Positions 34,721-43,323 of a DNA stretch of 64,000 nucleotides are shown piece by piece. Under the pieces are notes generated by a model, which worked only from the letters and a program-made list of their open reading frames with translations, had not been told where the DNA came from and ran no database searches. The position numbers were made by a program, and so were the translations under genes. How positions within the stretch are numbered: the first letter of the stretch is position 1; every line of letters begins with the position of its first letter. The stretch is from NCBI RefSeq assembly GCF_014199295.1, contig NZ_JACIJH010000002.1:482348-546347 (forward strand), in the 5' to 3' direction. This DNA comes from Sphingopyxis panaciterrulae. GTDB lineage: Bacteria > Pseudomonadota > Alphaproteobacteria > Sphingomonadales > Sphingomonadaceae.

Positions 34721-35539
34721 TTACCTCTTGATGAAATCGAGCGTGTAATTCTGCCAGAAGTCATATTCGTCTTCGGGCAGGTCGAAGGGCGCGGCGAGCT
34801 CGACCGCGCGTTTGGCGCACTCCTGATGGCGCTGCGCCTGGAACTTGTTGCTGGCATTTTCGCCCGTGGTCGTCACGCTGGTGAAGCCGGCGAGCCCGCC
34901 GGAGCGGCTGAGGCGGAACTTGACCACCGTCTTGAGCTGGTCGACGTCGACCCCGCTGACCCGGCAGCTATCCCAGCGCGGCTTGACCGCCGCCTTGATG
35001 CTGACGTCGATCGAGCGCCGAACCTCGGCCGCGGTCGCGGCGGCGGGTGCGCCGCGGCTCGACGCCTGCTTTGGCTGCGATTTGGACAAGCCTTCGGCGA
35101 TGCCGTCGAGCCGGCCGGTCGGGCGCGCCGCGCTCTTCTTCGGCGTCGCCTTGGGGGTCGGCTTCGGCGTGGGTTTCTCCGCGGCGGGCTGCTTCTTCTT
35201 CGGCGGTGCGGGCGTGGGGCGCGTCGCCTGCTTCGGCGCAGGCGCGGGTTCGGGCTGCGCGATCGGTTCGGGGACGGGCGGCGTCGGCACAGGATCGGGC
35301 GTATAGATTTCGTCCGAATATTCCTCGCCCAGCCGTGCGGCGGGCGGCAGCTCGCTGATTTCGGGCGCGGTCGAGGTCGCCGCGGTCTCCGCGATCAGGT
35401 CGACCTCCATCGGCGGATTGTCGAAGCGGCGGTCGCCCGCGGTCCACTGGACCGAGAGGAGCGCGATCACGACGACGTGCAGCGCCACCGCGATAGCGAC
35501 GCCGTTCCTTTCCATGCCCCGTGATGCCTGTACGGCCAT
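34721..35539 (-). CDS. tolA: TolA-type energy-transducing protein
   Basis: A 272-residue protein. One N-terminal membrane helix (VAIAVALHVVVIALLSVQW) is followed by a Pro/Lys/Ala-rich linker at about 75-150 (repeated PTPKP and PKK units). The C-terminal globular domain covers about 170-272 (SIKAAVKPRWDSCRVSGVDV, then LSRSGGLAGFTSVT). It couples the TolQR motor to TolB/Pal. The divergent C-terminus is normal for alphaproteobacterial TolA. Confidence 0.9.
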   Translation of the reverse strand: MAVQASRGMERNGVAIAVALHVVVIALLSVQWTAGDRRFDNPPMEVDLIAETAATSTAPEISELPPAARLGEEYSDEIYTPDPVPTPPVPEPIAQPEPAPAPKQATRPTPAPPKKKQPAAEKPTPKPTPKATPKKSAARPTGRLDGIAEGLSKSQPKQASSRGAPAAATAAEVRRSIDVSIKAAVKPRWDSCRVSGVDVDQLKTVVKFRLSRSGGLAGFTSVTTTGENASNKFQAQRHQECAKRAVELAAPFDLPEDEYDFWQNYTLDFIKR

Positions 35540-35548
35540 TTTCCCAGC

Positions 35549-36013
35549 CTATCGGTCGGTTTCTGAACCCGTCGTGACCAGCGCGATGCGCGTCAGTCCG
35601 GCGCGGTTGAGTTCGCCCATCACCCGCATCACCCGGCCATAGTCGAGCGACTTGTCGGCGCGCAGCATGATCTGGCGCGGGTTTTCGCTGTTCGCGTCGG
35701 CCGCCGCGATCGCCTCGAGCCGTGCGGGCAGTTCGGTCTCGCGGACTTCTTCCTCGCCGATATAGAGGGTGTCGTCGCCCTTGATCGAGAGCTGGATCGG
35801 GTCCTGCTCCTCGGTGTCGATCGGCTTGGCGCGGCTGTCGGGCAGGTTCACCGGCACCGCCGAGGCGAGCAGGGGGGCGGTGACCATGAAGATGATGAGC
35901 AGTACCAGCATCACGTCTACGAGCGGGGTGACGTTGATCTCCGACATCGGCGTGCGGCGTCCGCCGCGCCCGCGCCGCCGGCCTGCGCCGCCCGATGGTC
36001 CGCTCATCGCCAT
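35549..36013 (-). CDS. tolR: TolR/ExbD-family motor protein
   Basis: A 154-residue protein. It begins with an unusually Gly/Arg-rich cytoplasmic head, then one membrane helix containing the conserved Asp (INVTPLVDVMLVLLIIFMVT), and a periplasmic domain with IMLRADKSLDYGRVMRVMGE. Its start overlaps the tolQ stop by one base. It works in the proton-driven TolQR motor. Confidence 0.94.
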   Translation of the reverse strand: MAMSGPSGGAGRRRGRGGRRTPMSEINVTPLVDVMLVLLIIFMVTAPLLASAVPVNLPDSRAKPIDTEEQDPIQLSIKGDDTLYIGEEEVRETELPARLEAIAAADANSENPRQIMLRADKSLDYGRVMRVMGELNRAGLTRIALVTTGSETDR

Positions 36014-36711
36014 CAGGCTTCGACCTCCAGCTCGCGGCTGAACGTTGCGTGCAGTCCGTCGGCGAAGCGGCCGAGCCGCGATTCGAGGCGGTTCAGCCGC
36101 TGCGAAAAGGCGTTGTAGGCGATGACGGCCGGGATGGCGGCGAACAGACCGATCGCGGTCGCGAACAGCGCCTCGGCGATACCCGGCGCGACCACGGCGA
36201 GGCTGCTGTTATTCTCTGCCGCGATCGCGGTGAAGGCGCGCATGATGCCCCAGACGGTGCCGAACAGCCCGACGAAGGGCGCGACCGCGCCGATCGTCGC
36301 GAGCGTGCCGATCTTCTCCGCCAGCCGGTCGACCTCGCCCTCGATCGCGGCGTTCATCGCGACCGCCAGCCGCTCGCGCGTGCCGTCGCGGTCGACCGTC
36401 TTGCCGGCGGTCGAGCGGCGCCATTCGGTGATGCCGGCGCCCAGCACCTTCGCGCTCGGCAGTTCCTCGCGGCCGTTCTCGTCATAGAATTTGTCGATAT
36501 TGCCCGCGCGCCAGAAATCGCGCTCGAACCGCTCCGAGGCGCGCATCGTCTTGCCGGTGCCGCGGCCGTGGGCGAAGATGACCGCCCAGACATAGATGGA
36601 CGCGAGCAGCAGCCCGATCATCACGATGCGGACGATCCAGTCGGCGTGCAGGAACAGCGCGACGGGGGACAGGGTCGCCGCGTCCGCGGCCAGCGAGATA
36701 TTGTCTAGCAA
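36013..36711 (-). CDS. tolQ: TolQ/ExbB-family motor protein
   Basis: A 232-residue inner-membrane protein with three helices: LFLHADWIVRIVMIGLLLAS, IGAVAPFVGLFGTVWGIMRA, and FATAIGLFAAIPAVIAYNAF. The second and third carry the conserved proton-path region of the family. It overlaps ybgC by seven bases and tolR by one. Confidence 0.95.
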   Translation of the reverse strand: MLDNISLAADAATLSPVALFLHADWIVRIVMIGLLLASIYVWAVIFAHGRGTGKTMRASERFERDFWRAGNIDKFYDENGREELPSAKVLGAGITEWRRSTAGKTVDRDGTRERLAVAMNAAIEGEVDRLAEKIGTLATIGAVAPFVGLFGTVWGIMRAFTAIAAENNSSLAVVAPGIAEALFATAIGLFAAIPAVIAYNAFSQRLNRLESRLGRFADGLHATFSRELEVEA

Positions 36712-37169
36712 GGGATGGTCTCTCCATTCATGATGGCGGTGAATCGGTCGGCCCAGCCCGCCGGCTGGCGGCGCGGCCGGCCGTCGGGCGACAGGAAGGC
36801 GGCGGTGACGCGCCCGTCGGTCAACGTCTCAGCCCGGCGAAGGATGCGCTGCGCGATCATAACGCTGGCGCCGCGCACCGCCTCTACGGTGCTGACGACG
36901 AGCAGGTCGTCGTCGAGTTTCGCGGGGCGGCGGTATTTGATCGCGAGGTCGGTCACCGCCCAGGCGCCGTCGCCCGCCTCCATCGCCGCGCGCTGGTCGA
37001 TGCCGGCGAGGCGCAGCATGTCCGACCGCGCGCGCTCCATATAGCGCAGATAATTGGCGTGATAGACGATGCCCGACAGGTCGGTGTCCTCGAAATAGAC
37101 GCGCGCCCGGTAATGATGCGCCGCGCCGACGAAGGCGCCGGGGACGAAAGGGGGAGGGGCCTGGGTCAT
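36705..37169 (-). CDS. ybgC: YbgC-family acyl-CoA thioesterase
   Basis: A 154-residue hotdog-fold thioesterase with the active-site segment YFEDTDLSGIVYHANYLRYM, where the first Asp of TDLSG is the expected catalytic residue. It is the usual first gene of the tol-pal operon. I chose ATG 37169, giving MTQAPPPFVPG, because the longer in-frame extension to 37361 runs into the region next to ruvB and lacks family similarity. Confidence 0.92.
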   Translation of the reverse strand: MTQAPPPFVPGAFVGAAHHYRARVYFEDTDLSGIVYHANYLRYMERARSDMLRLAGIDQRAAMEAGDGAWAVTDLAIKYRRPAKLDDDLLVVSTVEAVRGASVMIAQRILRRAETLTDGRVTAAFLSPDGRPRRQPAGWADRFTAIMNGETIPC

Positions 37170-37287
37170 CGCCGACGAGCGATAGCCGCTGCACGACTCG
37201 TCGCAAAGCCCCGATCCGCGATTCGTCGCAGTCGCGCGGCGATTGGTGGCGAAAACGTGCGGAAGTTGGCGAAAGTGCCGCGCAGCG

Positions 37288-38316
37288 TCATCCGCCCTGG
37301 GGGTCGAACAGGCTGTCCTGCGTACCGGTGGGAGGTGATATTCCCAAATGTTTCCAAGCACTTGCGTTTAAGCAACGCCCGCGCGCGGTGCGGGCGATCA
37401 GGCCGATCTGGAGCAGATAGGGTTCGATCACGTCCTCGATCGTGTCGCGCGGTTCCGAAAGCCCCGCGGCGAGCGTCTCGACCCCCACCGGTCCGCCGCC
37501 ATAAATGTCTGCGATCATAGTGAGATAGCGCCGATCCATCGCGTCGAGGCCGAGCGCGTCGACCTCCAGCCGGTTGAGCGCCGCGTCGGCAACCTTCGCA
37601 CCGACCGTTGCCGCCCCCGCGACGGTCGCGAAGTCGCGCACCCGGCGCAGCAGCCGCCCGGCTATGCGCGGCGTTCCGCGCGACCGCTTCGCGATCTCGA
37701 GCGCGCCGTCGGACGCGATGGCGAGGCCGAGGAGGCGCGCGGCGCGGCCGATCACCTGCTCGAGCTCGGCATGGGTGTAGAAATTGAGCCGTACCGGAAT
37801 GCCGAACCGGTCGCGCAGCGGCGTCGTCAGCAGCCCCTGCCGCGTCGTCGCGCCGACGAGGGTGAATTTGGGCAGGTCGATCCGCACCGAGCGCGCCGAC
37901 GGCCCCTCGCCGATCATGATGTCGAGCGCGCGATCCTCCATCGCCGGATAGAGGATTTCCTCGACTGCGGGTGCGAGCCGGTGAATCTCGTCGATGAACA
38001 GCACGTCGCCGTCCTCGAGATTGGTGAGCAGCGCCGCAAGGTCGCCCGCCTTGGCGATGACCGGCCCGCTGGTCGAGCGGAAGCCGACGCCGAGTTCGCG
38101 CGCGACGATCTGCGCCAGCGTCGTCTTGCCGAGGCCCGGCGGGCCGAAGAAGAGCACATGGTCGAGCGCGTCGCCCCGCGCCTTCGCCGCCTCGATGAAG
38201 ATGCGCAGATTCTCGCGCGCCGCCGCCTGCCCGACGAATTCGGCGAGCGACTTGGGCCGCAGCGCGGCGTCGGCGTCCTCGGGGGTGCGGATGGGGGTGG
38301 TGATCGAGTCCGTCAT
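37288..38316 (-). CDS. ruvB: Holliday junction branch-migration helicase RuvB
   Basis: A ~342-residue AAA+ motor. It opens [20 protein letters not shown], with Walker [10 protein letters not shown], Walker B FIDEIHRL, sensor I GATTRQG, and a C-terminal winged helix with [13 protein letters not shown]. It acts with RuvA and RuvC in recombinational repair. I take ATG 38316 (MTDSITTP); ATGs at 38325 and 38346 are possible, but the latter lies in a dispersed repeat. Confidence 0.95.
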   Translation of the reverse strand: MTDSITTPIRTPEDADAALRPKSLAEFVGQAAARENLRIFIEAAKARGDALDHVLFFGPPGLGKTTLAQIVARELGVGFRSTSGPVIAKAGDLAALLTNLEDGDVLFIDEIHRLAPAVEEILYPAMEDRALDIMIGEGPSARSVRIDLPKFTLVGATTRQGLLTTPLRDRFGIPVRLNFYTHAELEQVIGRAARLLGLAIASDGALEIAKRSRGTPRIAGRLLRRVRDFATVAGAATVGAKVADAALNRLEVDALGLDAMDRRYLTMIADIYGGGPVGVETLAAGLSEPRDTIEDVIEPYLLQIGLIARTARGRCLNASAWKHLGISPPTGTQDSLFDPQGG

Positions 38317-38340
38317 TGGGTGCATTCCCGCGGGCCGCTG

Positions 38341-38370
38341 GGCCATGGACCCTGAAACAAGTTCAGGGTG
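38341..38370. repeat. single-arm copy of the dispersed palindromic repeat
   Basis: CCATGGACCCTGAAACAAG and the following TTCAGGGTGAC match one arm of the ~100-bp family, including its own small CCTGAA/TTCAGG dyad. The opposite arm is absent. It sits just upstream of the ruvB start. Confidence 0.7.
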
Positions 38371-38398
38371 ACGAGAGAGATGGGGCGGCCTCTAGTCA

Positions 38399-38809
38399 TT
38401 AATCATAATGCTCGATCCCGTCGCCTGCGATCGAAACCCAAGGTTCCATCCGCTCCTCGTAAACCGAATAATCGGGCACGAAGCCGTGGCCGGGTTCGAA
38501 ATTGCCGAGCGGGATCGCATAGGCGTCATGATAGGGCCGCGCCCGATACCAGACGCCCGAACCGCAGGTGCCGCAAAAGAAGAAGTCGGCGGTGTTGCCG
38601 CTGGCGCCGGTATATTGCCACATCTTCGCTTTTTCTTCGCCATTGATGCGGACCTGCCCGGCGGGGAAACGGACCTGTGCGGCAAAGGCGCTGCCGCTCC
38701 GCGCCTTGCACTCGCGGCAATGGCAGACCGACACGCGGATCGGCTCGCCGGTGCAGGTCATGCGAACCTGACCGCAGCGGCAGGAGGCGTGGCGGACGGC
38801 CTCGGTCAT
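38399..38809 (-). CDS. GFA-family (glutathione-dependent formaldehyde-activating-like) protein
   Basis: A 136-residue zinc protein with the GFA/CENP-V cysteine pattern: [21 protein letters not shown] and [15 protein letters not shown]. Family members include enzymes that bind S-hydroxymethylglutathione, but many have no assigned function. It lies between ruvA and ruvB and overlaps the ruvA stop by four bases, so it is probably co-transcribed with the ruv genes without a known link to repair. Confidence 0.87.
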   Translation of the reverse strand: MTEAVRHASCRCGQVRMTCTGEPIRVSVCHCRECKARSGSAFAAQVRFPAGQVRINGEEKAKMWQYTGASGNTADFFFCGTCGSGVWYRARPYHDAYAIPLGNFEPGHGFVPDYSVYEERMEPWVSIAGDGIEHYD

Positions 38810-39405
38810 TTCGCCGCTTTTTTGAGCGCCACCCGAACCAGCGCGTCGAGGCTTGCGCCGGCGCCGAGTTCCTCGCTGGCGGCGGCCACGGCGGTGCTTG
38901 CCTCGCCGGGCTTGAAGCCGAGGCCGGTGAGGGCGGCGACGGCGTCGCCGAGCGGGCCCGATGAGGCGGAGGCGGAGGGATTCGAACCCGCGATCCCGCC
39001 GAGCGCGCCGGCCTTGTCCTTGAGTTCATGCGTGATGCGCTGCGCGAGCTTCGGGCCGACGCCGTTGGCGCGGGCGATCATCGCGCTGTCGCTGCTCGCG
39101 AGCGCGCGTTGCAACTCGCCGATCTCGAGCGCCGACAGGATGGCGAGGGCGACCTTGGTGCCGACGCCCTGGACGCTGGTCAGCAGGCGGAACCAGTCGC
39201 GTTCCTCGGCGCGGGCGAAGCCGAGCAGGCGCAGGAAATCCTCGCCGACCAGCATTTCGGTGTGGACGGTGACGTCGCTGCCGACTGCCCCCAATGCGTC
39301 GAGCGTGCGCGCCGACGCCTCGACCAGATAGCCGACGCCGCCGACGTCGATCACCGCATGGCCTGCGCCGCTGCTGTCGAGCCGTCCGGTGAGTTTCGCG
39401 ATCAT
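38806..39405 (-). CDS. ruvA: Holliday junction-binding protein RuvA
   Basis: A 199-residue protein. An OB-fold N-terminus ([20 protein letters not shown]) is followed by two helix-hairpin-helix motifs ([20 protein letters not shown], then [20 protein letters not shown]) and a C-terminal domain that binds RuvB ([20 protein letters not shown]). ATG 39405 gives the standard N-terminus. Confidence 0.95.
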   Translation of the reverse strand: MIAKLTGRLDSSGAGHAVIDVGGVGYLVEASARTLDALGAVGSDVTVHTEMLVGEDFLRLLGFARAEERDWFRLLTSVQGVGTKVALAILSALEIGELQRALASSDSAMIARANGVGPKLAQRITHELKDKAGALGGIAGSNPSASASSGPLGDAVAALTGLGFKPGEASTAVAAASEELGAGASLDALVRVALKKAAK

Positions 39406-39457
39406 GGGGCCGTGCGTAGCGCGGCGGGAATGAAAAGGGAACAAGGAAGGGGAAATG

Positions 39458-39700
39458 TCTCACGCAAAGGCGCAAAGGCGCGAAGTAGGAATAGAAGATA
39501 TTCTCACACAAAGACACGAAGGGGGCAGTTCTTTGTGCTGGCGTCGGTCTATGACGAAGCCTTCGTTTGAAGGCCGGACGAAGTCCGGCAGGGTATTCCG
39601 CCTCGATCGCGTGAAGGCGCGATGTCGCGGTCGAAGCCGGCATCTTTGTGTCTTTGTGTGAGATTTCTTTTTCTTCGCGCCTTCGCGTCTTTGGGTGAGA
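39458..39700. repeat. 243-bp nested inverted repeat between ruvA and ruvC
   Basis: The outer 28-bp arms (39458-39485 and 39673-39700) match at about 25 positions and begin TCTCACGCAAAGGCGC. Nested arms with CTCACACAAAGACAC lie inside. The middle holds a further dyad, GCCGGACGAAGTCCGGC. No convincing gene is present. It resembles small non-autonomous mobile or repeat elements. Confidence 0.7.
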
Positions 39701-39704
39701 TTTT

Positions 39705-40178
39705 TCAGACGCGCGGCCGGTGGTTGGCGTGGCAGATCGCCACCGCCAGCGCGTCCGCGGCATCCGCCCCCGCGATCTTCGCGCCGGGGAGCAGGACGCG
39801 GAGCATCGCCTGCACCTGTTCCTTGGCGGCGCCGCCGGTGCCGACGATCGCCTTCTTGACGAGGCGGGGGGCATATTCGGCGACCGGCAGCCCGCCGCGC
39901 GCGCAGGCGAGCAAAGCGACGCCGCGCGCGTGGGCGAGCTTGAGCGTCGATTGCGGGTTGTCGTTGACGAACACCTCTTCGACCGCGGCCGAGACCGGCG
40001 CGTGATCGGCGATGACCGCCGCGAGCACCGTATCGAGATGCGCGAGCCGGTCGGGCAGCGCGGCCTTGGCGTCGGTCTTGACCTGGCCGTTGGCGACGTG
40101 GCTGATCCGGCTGCCCTCGACGCGGATCACGCCCCAGCCGGTGCAAGAGAGCGAAGGGTCGAGACCGAGGATGATCAT
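39705..40178 (-). CDS. ruvC: Holliday junction endonuclease RuvC
   Basis: A 157-residue RNase H-fold resolvase. It opens [20 protein letters not shown] with the first catalytic Asp at 7. The second acidic residue lies in [20 protein letters not shown], and the C-terminal [13 protein letters not shown] holds the remaining metal ligands. It is the normal length for the family. Confidence 0.95.
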   Translation of the reverse strand: MIILGLDPSLSCTGWGVIRVEGSRISHVANGQVKTDAKAALPDRLAHLDTVLAAVIADHAPVSAAVEEVFVNDNPQSTLKLAHARGVALLACARGGLPVAEYAPRLVKKAIVGTGGAAKEQVQAMLRVLLPGAKIAGADAADALAVAICHANHRPRV

Positions 40179-40187
40179 GACCGGAAG

Positions 40188-40282
40188 CCCCTCCCCTTCA
40201 GGGGAGGGGTTGGGGTGGGGGCTGTCGAGGTTGCGCGGGGCCGATGGCCCCCACCCCCGGCCCCTCCCCTGAAGGGGAGGGG
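40188..40282. repeat. G/C-rich inverted repeat between yebC and ruvC
   Basis: Two near-identical ~36-bp arms in inverted orientation each contain the self-palindromic CCCCTCCCCTTCAGGGGAGG. They flank a ~25-bp middle. The element is non-coding and similar in nature to the other intergenic palindromes in the window. Confidence 0.7.
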
Positions 40283-40290
40283 GGATAGAT

Positions 40291-41037
40291 TCACCCCAGT
40301 TTCTCCATCACCGCATCGGGAATCTCGTAATTGCCCCACACGGTCTGGACGTCGTCGTCGTCGTCGAGCGTGTCGATCAGCTTGAACAGCGTCTGCGCGG
40401 TCGCCTCGTCGGCGACCTCGCTCTTCAGCGTCGGCCGCCACGCCAGCTTGACGCCCTCGGCCTCGCCCAGCTTGGCCTCGAGCGCCTTCGCGACCTCGTG
40501 CAGGCCATCGACGCTGGTCCAGATGTCATGGCCGTCCTCGGACGATTCGACGTCGTCGGCACCCGCGTCGAGCGCCGCCTCGAACACCGTGTCGGCATCG
40601 CCCGCGCCGGCGGGGTAGCTGATGAGGCCGAGCCGGTCGAAACCGTGGCTGACGCTGCCCGAGGTGCCGAGGTTGCCGCCATTCTTGCTGAACGCGGTGC
40701 GGACGTTGGTCGCGGTGCGGTTGCGGTTGTCGGTCAGTGCCTCGACGATCAGCGAGACGCCGCCGGGGCCATAGCCCTCGTAGCGGATCTCCTCGTAATT
40801 ATCGCCTTCGCCGCCCGACGCCTTGTCGATCGCGCGCTGGATATTGTCCTTGGGCATCGACTGCGCCTTGGCCGCGTTGACCGCGGCGCGCAGGCGCGCG
40901 TTGGCGTCGGGATCGGGCAGGCCCATCTTCGCCGCGACGGTGATTTCGCGCGCAAGCTTGGAAAAGAGGGCGCTGCGTTTCTTGTCCTGCGCGCCCTTGC
41001 GGTGCATGATGTTCTTGAATTTGCTATGGCCGGCCAC
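40291..41037 (-). CDS. yebC: YebC/PmpR-family transcriptional/translation factor
   Basis: A 248-residue protein with the conserved start [20 protein letters not shown], then [30 protein letters not shown] and [19 protein letters not shown]. YebC proteins are linked to transcriptional regulation of ruvC and quorum genes, and more recently to translation of proline stretches. Its position upstream of ruvCAB is the common arrangement. Confidence 0.95.
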   Translation of the reverse strand: MAGHSKFKNIMHRKGAQDKKRSALFSKLAREITVAAKMGLPDPDANARLRAAVNAAKAQSMPKDNIQRAIDKASGGEGDNYEEIRYEGYGPGGVSLIVEALTDNRNRTATNVRTAFSKNGGNLGTSGSVSHGFDRLGLISYPAGAGDADTVFEAALDAGADDVESSEDGHDIWTSVDGLHEVAKALEAKLGEAEGVKLAWRPTLKSEVADEATAQTLFKLIDTLDDDDDVQTVWGNYEIPDAVMEKLG

Positions 41038-41075
41038 GGCCTACCTCCATCATTATGGAAAAATGTGGCGCCGCC

Positions 41076-41223
41076 CTAGGACGGATCGACATTCAGCTCT
41101 GGCGGCCTGCAAATGGCGGCTTTCCGCGCTTCCGGTGCTCACGTGCCAAAAGCACGCTGCGCTCCGGGTCGCGAAAACCCGCCATTTTCGGCTCGCCATC
41201 CTCTGAATGTCGATCCGCCCTAG
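41076..41223. repeat. 148-bp inverted-repeat element
   Basis: The outer 21-bp arms at 41076-41096 and 41203-41223 match at 20 of 21 positions, as inverted copies starting CTAGGACGGATCGACATTC. The inside is partly symmetrical (AAATGGCGG near the left, CCGCCATTTT near the right). It fills nearly all the gap between yebC and the ybjQ-like gene. It has the form of a short non-autonomous element; no target duplication is evident. Confidence 0.7.
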
Positions 41224-41253
41224 CGTGCGGGACTTTTCGAGACAACAGCCGCG

Positions 41254-41571
41254 TTAGAGCACGACCGCGGTGCCGCTGGCCGACACCATCAGCATCGAGC
41301 CGTTCTGGCCGAGCACCTCATAGTCGATATCGACCCCGACGACGGCATTGCCGCCCAGTTTCGCGGCCTCGGCCTCCATCTCGCCCAGCGCTTCCTTGCG
41401 GGCGCGGGCGAGGACGTCCTCATATTTGCCCGAGCGCCCGCCGACGATGTCGGTGATGCTGGCGAACAGGTCGCGGAAGATGTTGGCGCCGACGATGACC
41501 TCGCCGGTGACGATGCCCAGATAGTCGCGGACCGGGCGGCCCTCGACGGCGTTGGTGGTGGTGCTGAACAT
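41254..41571 (-). CDS. YbjQ-family (UPF0145) protein
   Basis: A 105-residue protein with the family pattern: [38 protein letters not shown] and [20 protein letters not shown]. Function is not established. Members form pentameric rings and are often annotated as possible metal-binding proteins. I use ATG 41571, which gives the family N-terminus [11 protein letters not shown]. Confidence 0.88.
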   Translation of the reverse strand: MFSTTTNAVEGRPVRDYLGIVTGEVIVGANIFRDLFASITDIVGGRSGKYEDVLARARKEALGEMEAEAAKLGGNAVVGVDIDYEVLGQNGSMLMVSASGTAVVL

Positions 41572-41631
41572 GACGGGCCTTCCTCTTATGGCTGGGTGGG
41601 GCCGCATATAGCCCGGAATGCGCCGGGGACG

Positions 41632-42510
41632 CTATGCGCCGACGTGCGGTTCGGGTGCCGGCTTGATCGGGGGCAGGCGCAGCTCGATCTCGCCCTTGCT
41701 CATCTCGACCGCGTGCGGATAGGGGATGTCGATGCCTTCGCGGTCGAAGGCTTCCTTGACCCGGTGCAGCATGTCGGCGCGATACTGGAAATAATCGGCG
41801 ATGCCGACCCAGGCGCGCGCCGAGAGATTGACCGAATATTCGCCGAGTTCGTCGACGCCGATCCATGGCGGCGGCTCGCTCGCGGTGCGCGGGTCGGCGG
41901 TCAGGATAGCGCGGATCACCGCGACCGCCTGGTCGATGTCGTCGTCATAGCCGATGCCGAAGACGATGATGCAGCGGCGCACCCCGTCGCGCGAGAAATT
42001 GACGATGGGGTTGGAGACTGCCTGGCTGTTGGGCACATGGACATGCTTGTCGTCGAGCGTCTGGAGCTGGGTGAAGAAGAGGTCGAGGTCGGTGACCTCG
42101 CCCTCCAGCCCGTTGATCTCGACGAAATCGCCGATGCGATAGGGGCGCATGAAGGCGATGATGATGCCCGAGGCGACATTGCCGAGCGCGCCCTGCAGCG
42201 CGAGGCCGATCGCGAGCGCGCCGGCGCCGAGCGCGGCGACGAGGCTGGCCGTCTGGACCCCGAATTTCTGGAGCACCGCGATGACCACGAAGGCGATGAT
42301 CGCGTAGCGGACGACGAGCGCGAAGAAGCTGCCCAGCGTCTCGTCGATGCGCGGATGCCTGGCCGCCTGGCGCCGCACCGCGTTCGAGATGAAGAAGGCC
42401 AGCCACAGGCCGACCGCGAGGATGCCCGCGGCATAGAGGATGCGCAGGCCCCATACGACCGCGGTGCCGGCAAGCGCCGGGTTGACGTCGGGGGTGAGGT
42501 CGAAGCTCAT
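41632..42510 (-). CDS. small-conductance mechanosensitive channel (MscS family)
   Basis: A 292-residue channel. The helices are YAAGILAVGLWLAFFISNAV, FFALVVRYAIIAFVVIAVLQ, and the pore helix rich in Gly/Ala, ALGAGALAIGLALQGALGN. The beta domain follows with PYRIGDFVEINGLEGEVTD and VHVPNSQAVSNPIVNFSR. It releases solutes upon osmotic downshock. Confidence 0.93.
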   Translation of the reverse strand: MSFDLTPDVNPALAGTAVVWGLRILYAAGILAVGLWLAFFISNAVRRQAARHPRIDETLGSFFALVVRYAIIAFVVIAVLQKFGVQTASLVAALGAGALAIGLALQGALGNVASGIIIAFMRPYRIGDFVEINGLEGEVTDLDLFFTQLQTLDDKHVHVPNSQAVSNPIVNFSRDGVRRCIIVFGIGYDDDIDQAVAVIRAILTADPRTASEPPPWIGVDELGEYSVNLSARAWVGIADYFQYRADMLHRVKEAFDREGIDIPYPHAVEMSKGEIELRLPPIKPAPEPHVGA

Positions 42511-42591
42511 GGGATGAACCTCTCCTTTCGTCGCTGTGATGTCGGATGGGGCCTACCCTGCCCCAGGCGGCGGGGCTTGGCAACCGCGGCC

Positions 42592-42834
42592 CTATTCGAG
42601 TCCGAGCGCCGACTTATAGACGTCGAGAATCGCTTCCATCTCCTTGCGGTCGTGGACCGGCATCTTCCTGAGGCGCACGATCTGACGCATGATCTTGGGG
42701 TCGTAACCCTGCGATTTGGATTCGTTATAGACGTCGCGGATATCGTCGCTGATACCCTTTTTCTCTTCCTCCAGCCGCTCGATGCGCTCGATGAAAAGGC
42801 GCAATTGTTCGTCGGCAGTGGTGGCTTCGCTCAT
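42592..42834 (-). CDS. gapR: GapR-family nucleoid-associated protein (DUF2312)
   Basis: An 80-residue protein. An N-terminal coiled coil ([20 protein letters not shown]) is followed by [20 protein letters not shown] and [17 protein letters not shown]. This matches GapR of Caulobacter, an alphaproteobacterial protein that encircles overtwisted AT-rich DNA and helps replication and chromosome organisation. Length and motif order agree with that family. Confidence 0.88.
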   Translation of the reverse strand: MSEATTADEQLRLFIERIERLEEEKKGISDDIRDVYNESKSQGYDPKIMRQIVRLRKMPVHDRKEMEAILDVYKSALGLE

Positions 42835-42889
42835 GTGTGACTCCGCTGGATGGGGGTGATGGGTCGGCGAGAATCGCCTCGGCGACGCC

Positions 42890-43219
42890 CTAGCGGGGTC
42901 GGGGATTCTTGGCCATGCTTTCTTCCATCCGCGCGAGCTGTTCGGGGGTCGCGGCGACGTGAAACCGCGCTTTCCATTCGGCGGTGGGCATGCCGTGGAC
43001 GATCGCGCGGGCCGCCTCCTTGTCGAGGCCGCCCGCCTCCGCGATCCAGTCCCCCAGGCAGTTGCGGCAGAATCCGGCCAGACCCATCAGGTCGATGTTG
43101 GCGGCGTCGTGGCGGTGCTGCAGCAGGCGGACGAGGCGGCGGAAGGCGGCTGCGGCGACGGCATCGTCGAGGGTGTCGAGCGCGTCGGCTCCGGTCGGCT
43201 GATCGTCGCTGCAGGACAT
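42890..43219 (-). CDS. DUF1244-family protein
   Basis: A 109-residue protein with the DUF1244 core: [37 protein letters not shown] and [15 protein letters not shown]. The conserved Cys pair is in FCRNC. The function of the family is unknown. ATG 43219 is preceded by AAGGAAAA; a longer N-terminus lacks family similarity. Confidence 0.85.
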   Translation of the reverse strand: MSCSDDQPTGADALDTLDDAVAAAAFRRLVRLLQHRHDAANIDLMGLAGFCRNCLGDWIAEAGGLDKEAARAIVHGMPTAEWKARFHVAATPEQLARMEESMAKNPRPR

Positions 43220-43323
43220 CGGCTTTTTCCTTCCTCCATGAATAGCTATACGGCAATTGTCTTGGCGCGACGGGCGCGCCATGCCAAGCCCACGGTGAAG
43301 GCAGACAGGCAAGCGGAGCAATC

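Noticed and set aside
38317..38346. Longer N-terminus for RuvB.
   Set aside because: The extra codons start inside a dispersed repeat and precede the conserved family start.
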